From Rhodococcus sp. 14-2470-1b (lineage in GTDB: Bacteria > Actinomycetota > Actinomycetes > Mycobacteriales > Mycobacteriaceae): a stretch of DNA of 64,000 nucleotides. This document shows, in pieces, positions 1 through 7,883 of the stretch. How positions within the stretch are numbered: position 1 is the first letter of the stretch; every line of letters starts with the position of its first letter. The stretch spans positions 496,001-560,000 of the forward strand of contig NZ_NPFY01000011.1 of the NCBI RefSeq assembly GCF_002259415.1, written 5' to 3'. The translations under genes and the position numbers were made by a program. The notes below the pieces were generated by a model. It saw nothing but the letters and a program-made list of their open reading frames with translations, ran no database searches and was not told the origin of the DNA.

Positions 1-18
1 CGTTACTTCGACATCTAG
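1..18 (+). CDS. 3' end of an upstream gene (partial)
   Basis: The first bases read R-Y-F-D-I and then TAG, so an upstream gene on the plus strand probably ends here, 13 bp before the DUF2273 start. In related clusters the gene at this position is another Asp23/Gls24 family member, but five residues cannot show that. The spacing suggests one transcript with the genes that follow. Confidence 0.35.
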   Translation, partial: RYFDI

Positions 19-31
19 CAGGAGCATCATC

Positions 32-232
32 ATGACGACGTCCACCATCGGCTTGTTCGTAGGACTTCTGTTGGCCATTGCGGCCGCTGCCGGCGGATTC
101 ACCGGATTTCTCTTCGCCGTGATCCTCGCGGTCGTCGGATTTGCCGTCGGTCGCTACATCGACGGCGAACTGGACGTGTCGATGTTCCAGAGCCGCGACG
201 CGTTCTCGCGTGGCCGCCGCCATGACCGCTGA
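32..232 (+). CDS. Small two-helix membrane protein, DUF2273-like
   Basis: This is a 66-residue protein with two hydrophobic helices (about 5-25 and 26-42) joined by a Gly-rich turn, then a short charged cytosolic tail. DUF2273 proteins of this size occur next to Asp23/Gls24 proteins, and in Gram-positive bacteria such small proteins are thought to anchor Asp23-type proteins at the membrane. An AGGAG box at 20-24 precedes the ATG. The 3' end overlaps the following Asp23 gene by 11 bp, which points to translational coupling. The family is assigned from topology and context because there are no catalytic residues to check. Confidence 0.75.
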   Translation: MTTSTIGLFVGLLLAIAAAAGGFTGFLFAVILAVVGFAVGRYIDGELDVSMFQSRDAFSRGRRHDR

Positions 233-566
233 CGAACGAGGCCACCTCGAGGTACGAGTTCGCGCCGTCACCCGCATCGCCGAGATCACGGCGAGCCGGG
301 TGGACGGCGTGGAACGCGTCACCGGTGGTCTCACCTCGAAAACCCTGCCGCGCGTGGAGGCAACCGTCCGAGACGGAAAAGTGAGGGCGACGGTCGAAGC
401 CGCCACGCGGTGGCCGACGCCCATCGCCGAGGTCGCTGCGCGAGTGCGAACCAGCGTGGCGGACGACCTTCGGAAATCCAGTGGGCTGGAGGTCGACACT
501 GTGGATGTCGTGATGCGTTACGTCGCGCCGGAGAAGGTCACGAGTTCAGGGAGGCGAGTGGAATGA
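222..566 (+). CDS. Asp23/Gls24 family envelope stress protein
   Basis: This is a 114-residue soluble protein. Its pattern of beta strands rich in Val, Arg and Thr, with the middle segment VTGGLTSKTLPRVEATVRDG, fits the Asp23/Gls24 (alkaline shock) family. The role is thought to be cell-envelope homeostasis near the membrane. The ATG at 222 is preferred over upstream starts in the same frame because those would run through the DUF2273 gene. It overlaps the preceding gene by 11 bp and the next gene by 4 bp (ATGA at 563-566), so the three form one translationally coupled operon. Confidence 0.8.
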   Translation: MTADERGHLEVRVRAVTRIAEITASRVDGVERVTGGLTSKTLPRVEATVRDGKVRATVEAATRWPTPIAEVAARVRTSVADDLRKSSGLEVDTVDVVMRYVAPEKVTSSGRRVE

Positions 567-1441
567 CCACACAGGTATCGCCCAAGGCCGCGCCTCGCGC
601 GAGTGCAGTCGCTGTGGTCCTCGCGTTGGCCCTCTGTGTCGTCGGTGTCGTTCTCGGTCGCGACACATCGATCGAATTCGGTTTCGTCGACGGTGCGCCA
701 TGGATCGCGCCTGCGATCGACTGGGTTCTGGGCGTCACCGTACTCGGCGCGATGCTGCCGATCGGCGTCGTCACCGCGGTGATCGGGCTCGTCCTGATCA
801 TCTGTGCGGTGTTGCCGCGCAGCCGAACTCACCGGCCGTCGGGTTCCGATGGGGTGTGGATCGCCAAGGGCACAGCGCCGGCACGAACTTCGTCGATCAG
901 TGTCGGTACCGCCGCTGTCGACCGTCTGGTCACCGCGCTGGTCGGCATCCTTCTCGGCGCAGCCGGACTGGCGGCGGCCGCGTGGGAACGCGACCGGCTA
1001 CCACAGTTCGTTCACGACGCCAGGCGGACGGTCGAGTCGTGGAACCCCACCGGGTGGGCAGACACGTCGTGGTGGCCGTGGGCGCTCACCGGCGCCACGG
1101 TCGTCGTATCCGTCGCTGGGTTGTACTGGCTGTGGGCACACCGGCCCAGGCGTGCCGCCTCTTTGATCGGTACCGACGACGCCAAGGTGGATCTGACCTC
1201 CGCCGCCCAGAACGCTGCCGCAGCACTGGCCTCGTCACCCGGGGTGGATGCAGCCAGCGGTCGTGTGGTGGACACCGGAAAGCACCGACTGCTCCGTATC
1301 TCTGCCCGCGCAAGCGACGCGGGCGCACCGTCGGCAGATCTCCTCGCGTCGGCCGCTGCACTCCGCGAGACCTGCGCCAGTGCCATGTCCGGACTTTCGG
1401 TGGACACCCAGGTGTTGATTCAGCCGCGTCGGGCCAGGTAA
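563..1441 (+). CDS. Membrane protein of the Asp23 cluster, DUF6286-like
   Basis: This 292-residue protein has hydrophobic helices near residues 15-33, 50-80, about 115-135 and about 175-190. A soluble C-terminal domain of about 100 residues follows (from SLIGTDDAKVDLTSAAQ onward). Its heavy-metal-associated-like alternation of strands and helices resembles the C-terminal part of DUF6286 proteins found with Asp23 and DUF2273 genes in actinobacteria. The ATG at 563 overlaps the previous stop by 4 bp. No enzyme motif is visible, and a structural or anchoring role at the membrane is inferred from the cluster. Confidence 0.65.
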   Translation: MTTQVSPKAAPRASAVAVVLALALCVVGVVLGRDTSIEFGFVDGAPWIAPAIDWVLGVTVLGAMLPIGVVTAVIGLVLIICAVLPRSRTHRPSGSDGVWIAKGTAPARTSSISVGTAAVDRLVTALVGILLGAAGLAAAAWERDRLPQFVHDARRTVESWNPTGWADTSWWPWALTGATVVVSVAGLYWLWAHRPRRAASLIGTDDAKVDLTSAAQNAAAALASSPGVDAASGRVVDTGKHRLLRISARASDAGAPSADLLASAAALRETCASAMSGLSVDTQVLIQPRRAR

Positions 1442-1679
1442 TCGAGGGCGAGGGCATCCTGAGAATCGGTCGGGTGCTCTGGGCAGGTAGGCGTCGACGA
1501 GCAGAGCCGTCGTTCGGGCTGCACTCTCAGGTTGGGCACGTACAGTCACGCCATCGTCCGTACAGCGTTCACCGAACGCCGACTCGCCACGAAGAGAGTT
1601 CCTTATCGCCTCACCGACACCCACCCACGACGTCCATCACGCTGCCGCAGGAATTGCCTGGGTCCTGTGCTTCGCCTAC

Positions 1680-2342
1680 TTGCTCGCGGAAGTGTTCACC
1701 GCGGCAGCGTGGAGTACCCCGTACAGCTTCGAGGAGAACTCGATCAGCTCGCTCGGGGTGACGACGTGCCACGTCGGGTCCTGCTCACCCCTGCACGACG
1801 TCATGAACGCTGCGTTCGTTGCCCTGGGGGTCCTGACTCTCGTCGGAGCACTGTTTCTGCATCGCCACATCAGAAGTGGACGGGTGAAGAAGGCGATCCT
1901 GTCGCTCGCCGTGATCATCGCGGTCAGCACCGCGGCAACCGGACTCTTTCCCGCCGACGACGGAACCATCCTGCACTGGGCCGCCGTGCTACCCGGCTTC
2001 ATCGCTCGGCACGTGGTTCTGGCGTTGATCGCCTGGCACTTCTGGCGTGAGCGACGAGTAGTGGCACTCTGGTCCGCAGTCTGTGCACTCGTCGGTGTCG
2101 TCGGCGCGATCCTGATGCTGGCGCAGACATTCGGATTCGGTCTGGGGGAACGCCTGGCGCTCTACCCGATGCCCACGTGGATGGCCGTCACCGGCACAGC
2201 AGTACTCGTCGCGCTGGCCCGCCGGACGGTGCTGCGGCGGTTCGACGCGAGATGGCTTCACGTCGTCTTCCGCGCGTCAGCCGAATCGGGCCCGAAGATC
2301 GGCGCCCGCAGCAGCGGCGCCGAACAACCAGCCCTGCCCTAA
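1680..2342 (+). CDS. DUF998-like multi-pass membrane protein (start uncertain)
   Basis: This protein has about five to six hydrophobic helices, and the segments FEENSISSLGVTTC and SPLHDVMNAAFVALG match the DUF998 family. The only canonical start in the frame is the TTG at 1680, but that removes the first helix. The frame stays open upstream and encodes family-like sequence (PTHDVHHAAAGIAWVLCFAY just before LLAEVF). A purine-rich stretch at 1591-1598 could be the ribosome site for a rare start near 1602-1607. The 3' end overlaps the convergent EAL gene by 66 bp. The function of the family is unknown. Confidence 0.65.
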   Translation: MLAEVFTAAAWSTPYSFEENSISSLGVTTCHVGSCSPLHDVMNAAFVALGVLTLVGALFLHRHIRSGRVKKAILSLAVIIAVSTAATGLFPADDGTILHWAAVLPGFIARHVVLALIAWHFWRERRVVALWSAVCALVGVVGAILMLAQTFGFGLGERLALYPMPTWMAVTGTAVLVALARRTVLRRFDARWLHVVFRASAESGPKIGARSSGAEQPALP

Positions 2343-3017
2343 CGTCGCACCGAGGCCGAGCGCCCGCGCTCGATCCCGCTCGGATTCGATGCCCTCCGCG
2401 AGGATCACTGCACCGGTGGACGCGACGTACCGTCGGACGGCCGACAGGGCGCGCATGCTTCCGAACGCACGGGGCCGACGCAGCACCGACGCGTCGAGTT
2501 TCACGATGTCCGGTTCGACGATCGGCAGCGCTTCGAGAGTGCCGCGGTTGGCACCGACGTCGTCGAGAGCGATGGAGAATCCGCGCCGTCGGGCCGAGGT
2601 CACCATCGACCGAAGCCTGTCTGCGTCCCCGACGAGTCCGCGTTCGGTGATCTCGAGAACCACCCGTCCGTCGCCTTCCAACGCGTCGAGATGTGCCTCG
2701 GTTCGTTCGATATCCGTGATACCCGACGGCTCGTAGTTCAAGTACAGCGCCAGTCCGCGCCGCAGATCTGCCGAGCGTGCTTCCTTCAATGCCGCGGCAC
2801 GACAAACGAAGTCGATGTCCGACACCACACCACGCGTGCGGGCGAGAGCGAACACCTCCGCGGGATCGACTCCGACCACCGTCGGCCACCGAGCGAGCGC
2901 CTCTACTCCGACGACGTCACCGCTCCGCAACGCGACCACCGGCTGGAAGCACGGAACCATGTCGTCGATCGCGACGAGTGCGGCGCGAGCGGACAGAGAC
3001 GTGACCGGCGCCATCAC
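2277..3017 (-). CDS. EAL-domain cyclic-di-GMP phosphodiesterase
   Basis: This is a stand-alone EAL domain of 246 residues. Visible signature elements are EAL at 39-41, Asn94 in LYLNYEP, LEITER at 121-126, the DD pair at 152-153 (DDVGA in place of the usual DDFG), KLD at 173-175, EGIE at 208-211 and QGW at 228-230. The metal and catalytic set therefore looks complete, and hydrolysis of c-di-GMP to pGpG is the likely reaction. There is no sensor or membrane segment. The start overlaps the stop of the upstream PucR gene by 4 bp (3014-3017), so the two are co-transcribed and probably coupled. The 3' end overlaps the convergent DUF998 gene. Confidence 0.88.
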   Translation of the reverse strand: MMAPVTSLSARAALVAIDDMVPCFQPVVALRSGDVVGVEALARWPTVVGVDPAEVFALARTRGVVSDIDFVCRAAALKEARSADLRRGLALYLNYEPSGITDIERTEAHLDALEGDGRVVLEITERGLVGDADRLRSMVTSARRRGFSIALDDVGANRGTLEALPIVEPDIVKLDASVLRRPRAFGSMRALSAVRRYVASTGAVILAEGIESERDRARALGLGATLGQGWLFGAAAAGADLRARFG

Positions 3018-4255
3018 ACCGTTCTCTTCGGGTCGAGCGAGTCCGCGATCAACGCAGCGTGGAGCGATCGGAGTCCGGACGACTTCATCGGATCGATTCC
3101 GGTGATCTGCTGAATTCGCTTCAGCCGATAGTCAACGGTGTTCGGATGTACCACAAGCTGTTTCGCCGCCTTCTTACGATTGGCCTCGGTGGAGACGAAC
3201 ACCTGAAGGGTCGGCAGCAGATCCGGTACGCGGCGCAGTGGATCCAGCATCCTCTTGAGATGTCGGCGGCCGACACCTGGTCGAGCGATCTGGAACTCCA
3301 ACGCCAAGTCTGCGATTCGATACACGCCGGGTCGATAGTCCAAGCGCTGCACCAGCCTGAGCAACTCGTAGGCATTCTCCGCGGCAGCCGCGATGCGCGA
3401 TGTCACCGACACCGCCGCCGAGGCCGACACGGGAACGCCACCTGCCTCCGTCAACCGGGTGATCAGGGATTCGACGATACCTGCCACCGGATCCGGCACG
3501 AGGATCGTTCCGCCGGTCGCACTGAGAATCGCCAACGGCGGCTCGGCAGCGTGGAAGTCGGCAAGCGCGGATCGAATTCGCTGCAGTTTGCGAGTGGCCG
3601 CTGCCTCCCGTGCGACAGGGGCGCCTACCTCCTCGGCGTGCGGAGGAAAGTGCACCGCGACGACTTCGTATCGCTCGGCGAGCTCGGTGCCGTGCCTCTC
3701 GGCGATGGACGCGGCACTCTGGTCCCCGGTGAGCAGGGCGGTGACCAATGCCTGCGTCTGGTCCTGACCCTGCGCTGCCACGGCCTTGTACTCGTCCAGA
3801 TACCCCGACGAGACCACCTCGGACACCACGTCGAGAAGTCCGAACATCAGCACTGCGCCGTCGACGAGCGCCCCGTGCTCACCGTCCACAGCGCGCCCGG
3901 CGATCATGCGAAGGCATCGCGAGAACCCCTCGTGGAACGCATGCTGGATGGCGGCCAGCGGAACGCCGATTCGAGCCCACTTGCCCGCGGACCGGCGCAG
4001 CCTGCCGAGCGCTTCGGCCGACGGCTGTACGCCGCTGTCCAGTACATCCGCCGCAAGCGCCACGCATTCTGCGGTCACCTCGGCGACGACGGTCCGGCCG
4101 GACCTTCCGGTCAGCTCACGACACTGGGTGGTGTCGAGGACGTGGTCGATGATCTTCTGCGTCGAGTCCCGCGCGACTCGAAGTTGATGGGATGCCGGAC
4201 GCCCTCCCAAGCTCAGCCCCTCTGCCGAATCGGAGGACACCATCGTCGTTGCCAT
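3014..4255 (-). CDS. PucR-family transcriptional regulator
   Basis: The C-terminal domain has the PucR/CdaR helix-turn-helix, with AAKQLVVHPNTVDYRLKRIQ near its end, followed by a short helical tail. The N-terminal two thirds resemble the RsbRD-like and GGDEF-like domains of actinobacterial PucR proteins. I chose the ATG at 4255 (MATTMVSS) because AAGGTGAG at 4262-4269 is a good ribosome site. An upstream ATG at 4303 in the same frame would add 16 residues. The gene is transcribed with the overlapping EAL gene and divergently from the epoxide hydrolase. The ligand is unknown, and regulation of either neighbour is an inference. Confidence 0.85.
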   Translation of the reverse strand: MATTMVSSDSAEGLSLGGRPASHQLRVARDSTQKIIDHVLDTTQCRELTGRSGRTVVAEVTAECVALAADVLDSGVQPSAEALGRLRRSAGKWARIGVPLAAIQHAFHEGFSRCLRMIAGRAVDGEHGALVDGAVLMFGLLDVVSEVVSSGYLDEYKAVAAQGQDQTQALVTALLTGDQSAASIAERHGTELAERYEVVAVHFPPHAEEVGAPVAREAAATRKLQRIRSALADFHAAEPPLAILSATGGTILVPDPVAGIVESLITRLTEAGGVPVSASAAVSVTSRIAAAAENAYELLRLVQRLDYRPGVYRIADLALEFQIARPGVGRRHLKRMLDPLRRVPDLLPTLQVFVSTEANRKKAAKQLVVHPNTVDYRLKRIQQITGIDPMKSSGLRSLHAALIADSLDPKRTV

Positions 4256-4476
4256 ACGCTTCTCACCTTCCGAAACGTTCGGGGCGGCCGGGGCGTCCGC
4301 CATTGTCGTAGAAGGTCACGATAGAGCAACAAACGGACCGAGAGAATGTTTGGGTGCCTGAACATGGATCTGAAGTTGGATTCGGGGACATCTACTCACG
4401 CATTCGGGCCTGCAATTGTGACGAGTCCACGGCAGAACTGGACATTTTCACATTTCAACAACGCACCCGGGATTCA

Positions 4477-4505
4477 GGATTGCGGACCGGAAATGTCCGC
4501 AATCC
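4477..4505. promoter_or_regulatory. Perfect 11-bp inverted repeat upstream of the epoxide hydrolase
   Basis: GGATTGCGGAC at 4477-4487 is mirrored by GTCCGCAATCC at 4495-4505 with a 7-base spacer. It ends 17 bases before the ATG of the epoxide hydrolase and lies in the divergent gap with the PucR gene. Size, symmetry and position fit an operator for a dimeric regulator. Which protein binds is not shown. Confidence 0.6.
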
Positions 4506-4522
4506 GCTCTAGCTTGGGCTAC

Positions 4523-5680
4523 ATGAACATCAGCGACTTCACGATCGACATACCGCAAGCGGACCTGGACGACCTCGCCGCCCGGCTGACGCGAACCCGC
4601 TTCCCGAACGGCCGCGCCACCGGATGGGAAACGGGGACCGACCTCGACACGATGCGCCGCCTCACCTCCTACTGGGCGCAGGAGTACGACTGGCGCAGCA
4701 TCGAAGCACGCCTGAACGAGTTCCCACACCATCTCGCCGACGGCACTCTGCATTTCGTCCACGCCCGATCGGATCGTCCGGACGCCCGTCCGATACTGCT
4801 GCTCCACGGCTGGGCAGACTCGTTCGCCAAGTACGTGGGGATCATCGACGCATTGCGCTACCCCGTGAACGCCGATGCGCCGGCGTTCCACGTGGTGGTG
4901 CCATCCCTGCCCGGATTCGGATTCTCCGAACAACTGCCCGACGGCGACGCGGGCCCGGAGACCACGGCCGCACCGCTCGTCGCGCTGATGGAGACCCTCG
5001 GGTACGACCGGTACTTCGTCCACGGTGGCGACTGGGGCAGCGTCGTCGGCCAGGAAGTGGTGCGCGCGAACCCGGACCGGATACTCGGATTGCACCTCAC
5101 GGACATTCCGTTTCCCAACCTGTTCATGGTCGACCGAGAGTCCGTCACCGATGACGAGAAGACCTTCCTGGAAGCGCTCGACTCCTGGAGCGAGAACGAC
5201 GCCGCCTACGTGTCCATCCAGTCGTCGAGGCCCTTGACTCTCGCCTACGGTCTCAGCGACTCGCCGGTCGGCCTCGCAGCCTGGATCGTCGACCACTTCG
5301 GTCGCCTCTCGGACTCGTTACCGAGCGGCGAGGACTTGATCACCAACGTCATGACCTACTGGGTACGCAACTCCATCCACTCATCGACGCGCTTGTACAG
5401 CGAAGGTGCAGCCTGGGATGAGGACAGCGGCGATCAGGACTGGGCAGGTACCGAAGACTGGGCAGATACTGCAGACTGGGACCAGGTCATCCACGTTCCG
5501 ACGGCAATCGCTTTGTTCCCCAGAGACATCGGCCGGCCACCGCGCGAATTCGTGGAGCGCTTCTTCGACGTCGTCCGCTACACGGTCCAACCTCGTGGTG
5601 GACACTTCGCCGCCCTCGAAGTGCCCGAACTCGTCGTCGCAGACATCCAGGCCTTCGCCGGGGATCTGGAGGCCGGGTAG
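4523..5680 (+). CDS. Epoxide hydrolase (EHN-type alpha/beta hydrolase)
   Basis: This 385-residue enzyme has the N-terminal epoxide-hydrolase domain (residues 4-110, opening FTIDIPQADLDDLAARL) and an alpha/beta hydrolase fold. The oxyanion-loop motif HGW is at 95-97, the nucleophile is Asp170 in HGGDWGS, and the catalytic histidine is probably His361 in RGGHFA. It would open epoxides to diols in the cytosol through an alkyl-enzyme ester. Residues 299-320 are an unusual acidic, Trp-rich insert (DW repeats) encoded by 18-bp tandem repeats. The ATG at 4523 is chosen because the family N-terminus begins there. The gene is divergent from PucR and has a dyad just upstream. Confidence 0.87.
   Translation: MNISDFTIDIPQADLDDLAARLTRTRFPNGRATGWETGTDLDTMRRLTSYWAQEYDWRSIEARLNEFPHHLADGTLHFVHARSDRPDARPILLLHGWADSFAKYVGIIDALRYPVNADAPAFHVVVPSLPGFGFSEQLPDGDAGPETTAAPLVALMETLGYDRYFVHGGDWGSVVGQEVVRANPDRILGLHLTDIPFPNLFMVDRESVTDDEKTFLEALDSWSENDAAYVSIQSSRPLTLAYGLSDSPVGLAAWIVDHFGRLSDSLPSGEDLITNVMTYWVRNSIHSSTRLYSEGAAWDEDSGDQDWAGTEDWADTADWDQVIHVPTAIALFPRDIGRPPREFVERFFDVVRYTVQPRGGHFAALEVPELVVADIQAFAGDLEAG
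5438..5480 (+). repeat. In-frame 18-bp tandem repeat inside the epoxide hydrolase
   Basis: Units begin GACTGGGCAG at 5438, GACTGGGCAG at 5456 and GACTGGGAC at 5474, giving about 2.4 copies of an 18-bp unit. They encode a repeated D-W-A-x-T-x motif. Because 18 is a multiple of three, copy number can change without shifting the frame. Confidence 0.8.
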
Positions 5681-5791
5681 GCCGGCGTACGGATTCTCTT
5701 ACGTGTCGATTTCGACAACCCTCGATCGTCATGTCTACGTACAACCACGAAGGATCCGGTACAAAATGGACATCGACGCCAGGAGAGAAAC

Positions 5792-6160
5792 ATGCGCTAC
5801 ACCTTGATCCTCAACAATGCCGAGCCCGAGGAGGGCGTCCTCGACCAGGAGACGATCGCCCAGATGCAGGAGGCGTTCGGAGCGTACGGCCGCGCACTCG
5901 AGTCCGCCGGTGTGCTCGTCGCCGCGGAAGTTCTGACATCCAGCTCGTCCGCGAGAACGCTGTCTCTACGCACCGGCGAACTGCAGGTTCAGGACGGTCC
6001 CTTCGCGGATACGAAGGAAGGCGTCGGCGGTGTCTTCGTGATCGAGGTACCCGACGAGGACGCCGCGCTCATGTGGGCCGAACGGTGCCCCGGCGCGCAG
6101 TACGGAGTGCTGGAAGTTCGAGCGGCCGCCACCTCCTTCGTCGACGGCGCGTGGACCTGA
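5792..6160 (+). CDS. DGPF-domain (YCII-related) protein
   Basis: This 122-residue protein starts MRYTLILNNA and carries the DGPF signature at 68-71 (QDGPFADTKE), which defines the YCII-related DGPF family. Such proteins are encoded next to ECF42 sigma factors, and here the sigma gene begins 11 bp downstream. The biochemical activity is not known; the fold is a ferredoxin-like barrel. It is likely the first gene of a two-gene operon with the sigma factor. ATG start with AGGAGAG at 5779-5785. Confidence 0.88.
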   Translation: MRYTLILNNAEPEEGVLDQETIAQMQEAFGAYGRALESAGVLVAAEVLTSSSSARTLSLRTGELQVQDGPFADTKEGVGGVFVIEVPDEDAALMWAERCPGAQYGVLEVRAAATSFVDGAWT

Positions 6161-6171
6161 GAGGCCAACCG

Positions 6172-7395
6172 ATGAGTGCAGTGCAGGAGTCGGCCGAACA
6201 TGCTGTGCGCACGTCGTACGGCCGGCTCCTTGCCCTCCTCGCATCCGCGGACGGCGACATCGTGGCCGCCGAAGATGCCCTCGCCGACGCCCTGGAACGG
6301 GCGCTGACCACCTGGCCCCGCGACGGCGTGCCCACCGATCCCGACGCCTGGCTCCTCACCGCCGCCAGGAACAAGCGTCGGGACGTCTGGAAATCGGCGG
6401 CACACCGAACCTCGGTAGCGCTCGATCCCGTGGTCCACGCCGAATCGCGTCTCGACGACATCGATGTCGATGCACTGCCGGACAAGCGCCTTCAGCTGAT
6501 GGTCGTGTGTGCCCACCCCGACGTCGACCGTGCGGTCAGGACACCGCTGATGCTCGACGTCGTGCTGGGGTTCACGGCCAAGGACATCGCGCAGGCGTTC
6601 GCGCTACCCGCCTCGACGATGGCGGCACGCCTGGGCCGAGCGAAGAAGCGCATCCGGGATGCGCACATCCCGTTCGAACTTCCCGATCGGAGTGCCATGC
6701 CGGCACGGATCGACGCAATTCGTGAGGCCGTGTACGGTGCGTTCGCGATCGACTGGAACGCCTCGGGATCCGAAGTGCGAGACAACATGATCGGTGAGGC
6801 AATGCACCTCGCCGAGACACTGTGCGCGGTGTTACCAGAGGACGCGGAGGCGCACGGGCTTGCCGCGTTGATCGGACTGTCCGCCGCACGAATGCCGGCA
6901 CGCTGCCGAGGCGGGGTACTGGTTCCGTTGGCCGAGCAGGACTTTCGACTGTGGGACGCAGACCTGTTGCATCGCGGGGAGCAGCACCTCGCCGCGGCGC
7001 ACCGCCTGGTGGCTGCAGGCTCCAGTGCACTCGGGCGTTTTCAACTGGAAGCAGCTGCCTCCGCCGTGCACTGCGGCCGCCGAAAGACCGGCCGAACGGA
7101 CTGGACCGCGTTGCGCGAATTGTATTCCGCACTACAGACATCGGCACCGACAGTCGGCAGCGCCGTGGCACTCGCCGTCGTCACCGCCGAAACCGACGGC
7201 GCCCTCGCTGCACTGCATCTGCTCGATCGAACGAACGGAACCGAGCGATTCCAGCCCGCCTGGGCCACGCGCGCTCACCTGCAAGCTCAGCTGGGTGACA
7301 TCGACTCCGCCAGATCCGCCTACGAGAAAGCCATCTCCCTCACCGCGGACCCTCCCACCCGTGCCTATCTGAACAAGCAGTTACATCGGCTGTGA
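6172..7395 (+). CDS. ECF42-type RNA polymerase sigma factor with C-terminal extension
   Basis: This 407-residue protein has sigma region 2 near residues 12-80 (AEDALADALERAL, then PDAWLLTAARNKRRD), region 4 near 122-165 (FTAKDIAQAFALPASTMAAR) and a helical extension of about 230 residues. The last part resembles TPR repeats (SARSAYEKAISLTADPPTRAYL). This layout plus a linked DGPF gene is the ECF42 pattern. In that group there is no classical anti-sigma factor, and the extension is needed for activity. The ATG at 6172 follows GAGAGG. Targets probably include the DGPF gene itself, which is inference. Confidence 0.87.
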   Translation: MSAVQESAEHAVRTSYGRLLALLASADGDIVAAEDALADALERALTTWPRDGVPTDPDAWLLTAARNKRRDVWKSAAHRTSVALDPVVHAESRLDDIDVDALPDKRLQLMVVCAHPDVDRAVRTPLMLDVVLGFTAKDIAQAFALPASTMAARLGRAKKRIRDAHIPFELPDRSAMPARIDAIREAVYGAFAIDWNASGSEVRDNMIGEAMHLAETLCAVLPEDAEAHGLAALIGLSAARMPARCRGGVLVPLAEQDFRLWDADLLHRGEQHLAAAHRLVAAGSSALGRFQLEAAASAVHCGRRKTGRTDWTALRELYSALQTSAPTVGSAVALAVVTAETDGALAALHLLDRTNGTERFQPAWATRAHLQAQLGDIDSARSAYEKAISLTADPPTRAYLNKQLHRL

Positions 7396-7496
7396 AACCG
7401 AGGCGCATTCACAGCCCGCTCGTGCACCACGATGATTTCCAGCGCGCCGTCGAGTCCACCTCTGCGTAGGGACAGACATCGACCTTGGAGGTAACC

Positions 7497-7865
7497 ATGA
7501 CCGACGCACATGTCACCGGAGTGAGAATGGTGGCCATACCCGTCGCCGACCAAGACCGTGCAATCGAGTTCTACTCCGTTGCACTGGGTTTGACGAAGTC
7601 CGCGGACCGTGTGATCGAGGAACTCGGATCTCGTTGGGTGCAGATGAGCGCTCCCGGTATCGAGATCGCGCTACTGAAGGAGTACCCGGGGTTCTCTGCG
7701 GGCCGCGATACCGGCGTGCGGTTCGTGACAGGGGACGCCGGAGCCCTGCACGCCCACCTCGTCGGGCACGAGGCGAAGGTGAACGAACTTCTCCTCTGGG
7801 AGGGGCTGCCGCCGATGTTCGAGTTCGACGACATCGACGGCAACACCCTGTACGCAGTGGAGTGA
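7497..7865 (+). CDS. VOC-family (glyoxalase/dioxygenase fold) protein
   Basis: This 122-residue protein shows the VOC pattern: VRMVAIPVADQDRAIEFYSVALG at the start and MFEFDDIDGNTLYAVE at the end. The likely metal ligands of the C-terminal half are present (Glu in FEFDD and Glu in YAVE), while the first-strand histidine is not, so the reaction is open. I chose the ATG at 7497 over the upstream TTG because GGAGGT at 7486-7491 gives normal spacing. It is convergent with NDH-2 with only 18 bp between stops. Confidence 0.8.
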   Translation: MTDAHVTGVRMVAIPVADQDRAIEFYSVALGLTKSADRVIEELGSRWVQMSAPGIEIALLKEYPGFSAGRDTGVRFVTGDAGALHAHLVGHEAKVNELLLWEGLPPMFEFDDIDGNTLYAVE

Positions 7866-7883
7866 AAACAATCGGCCTTGCTC

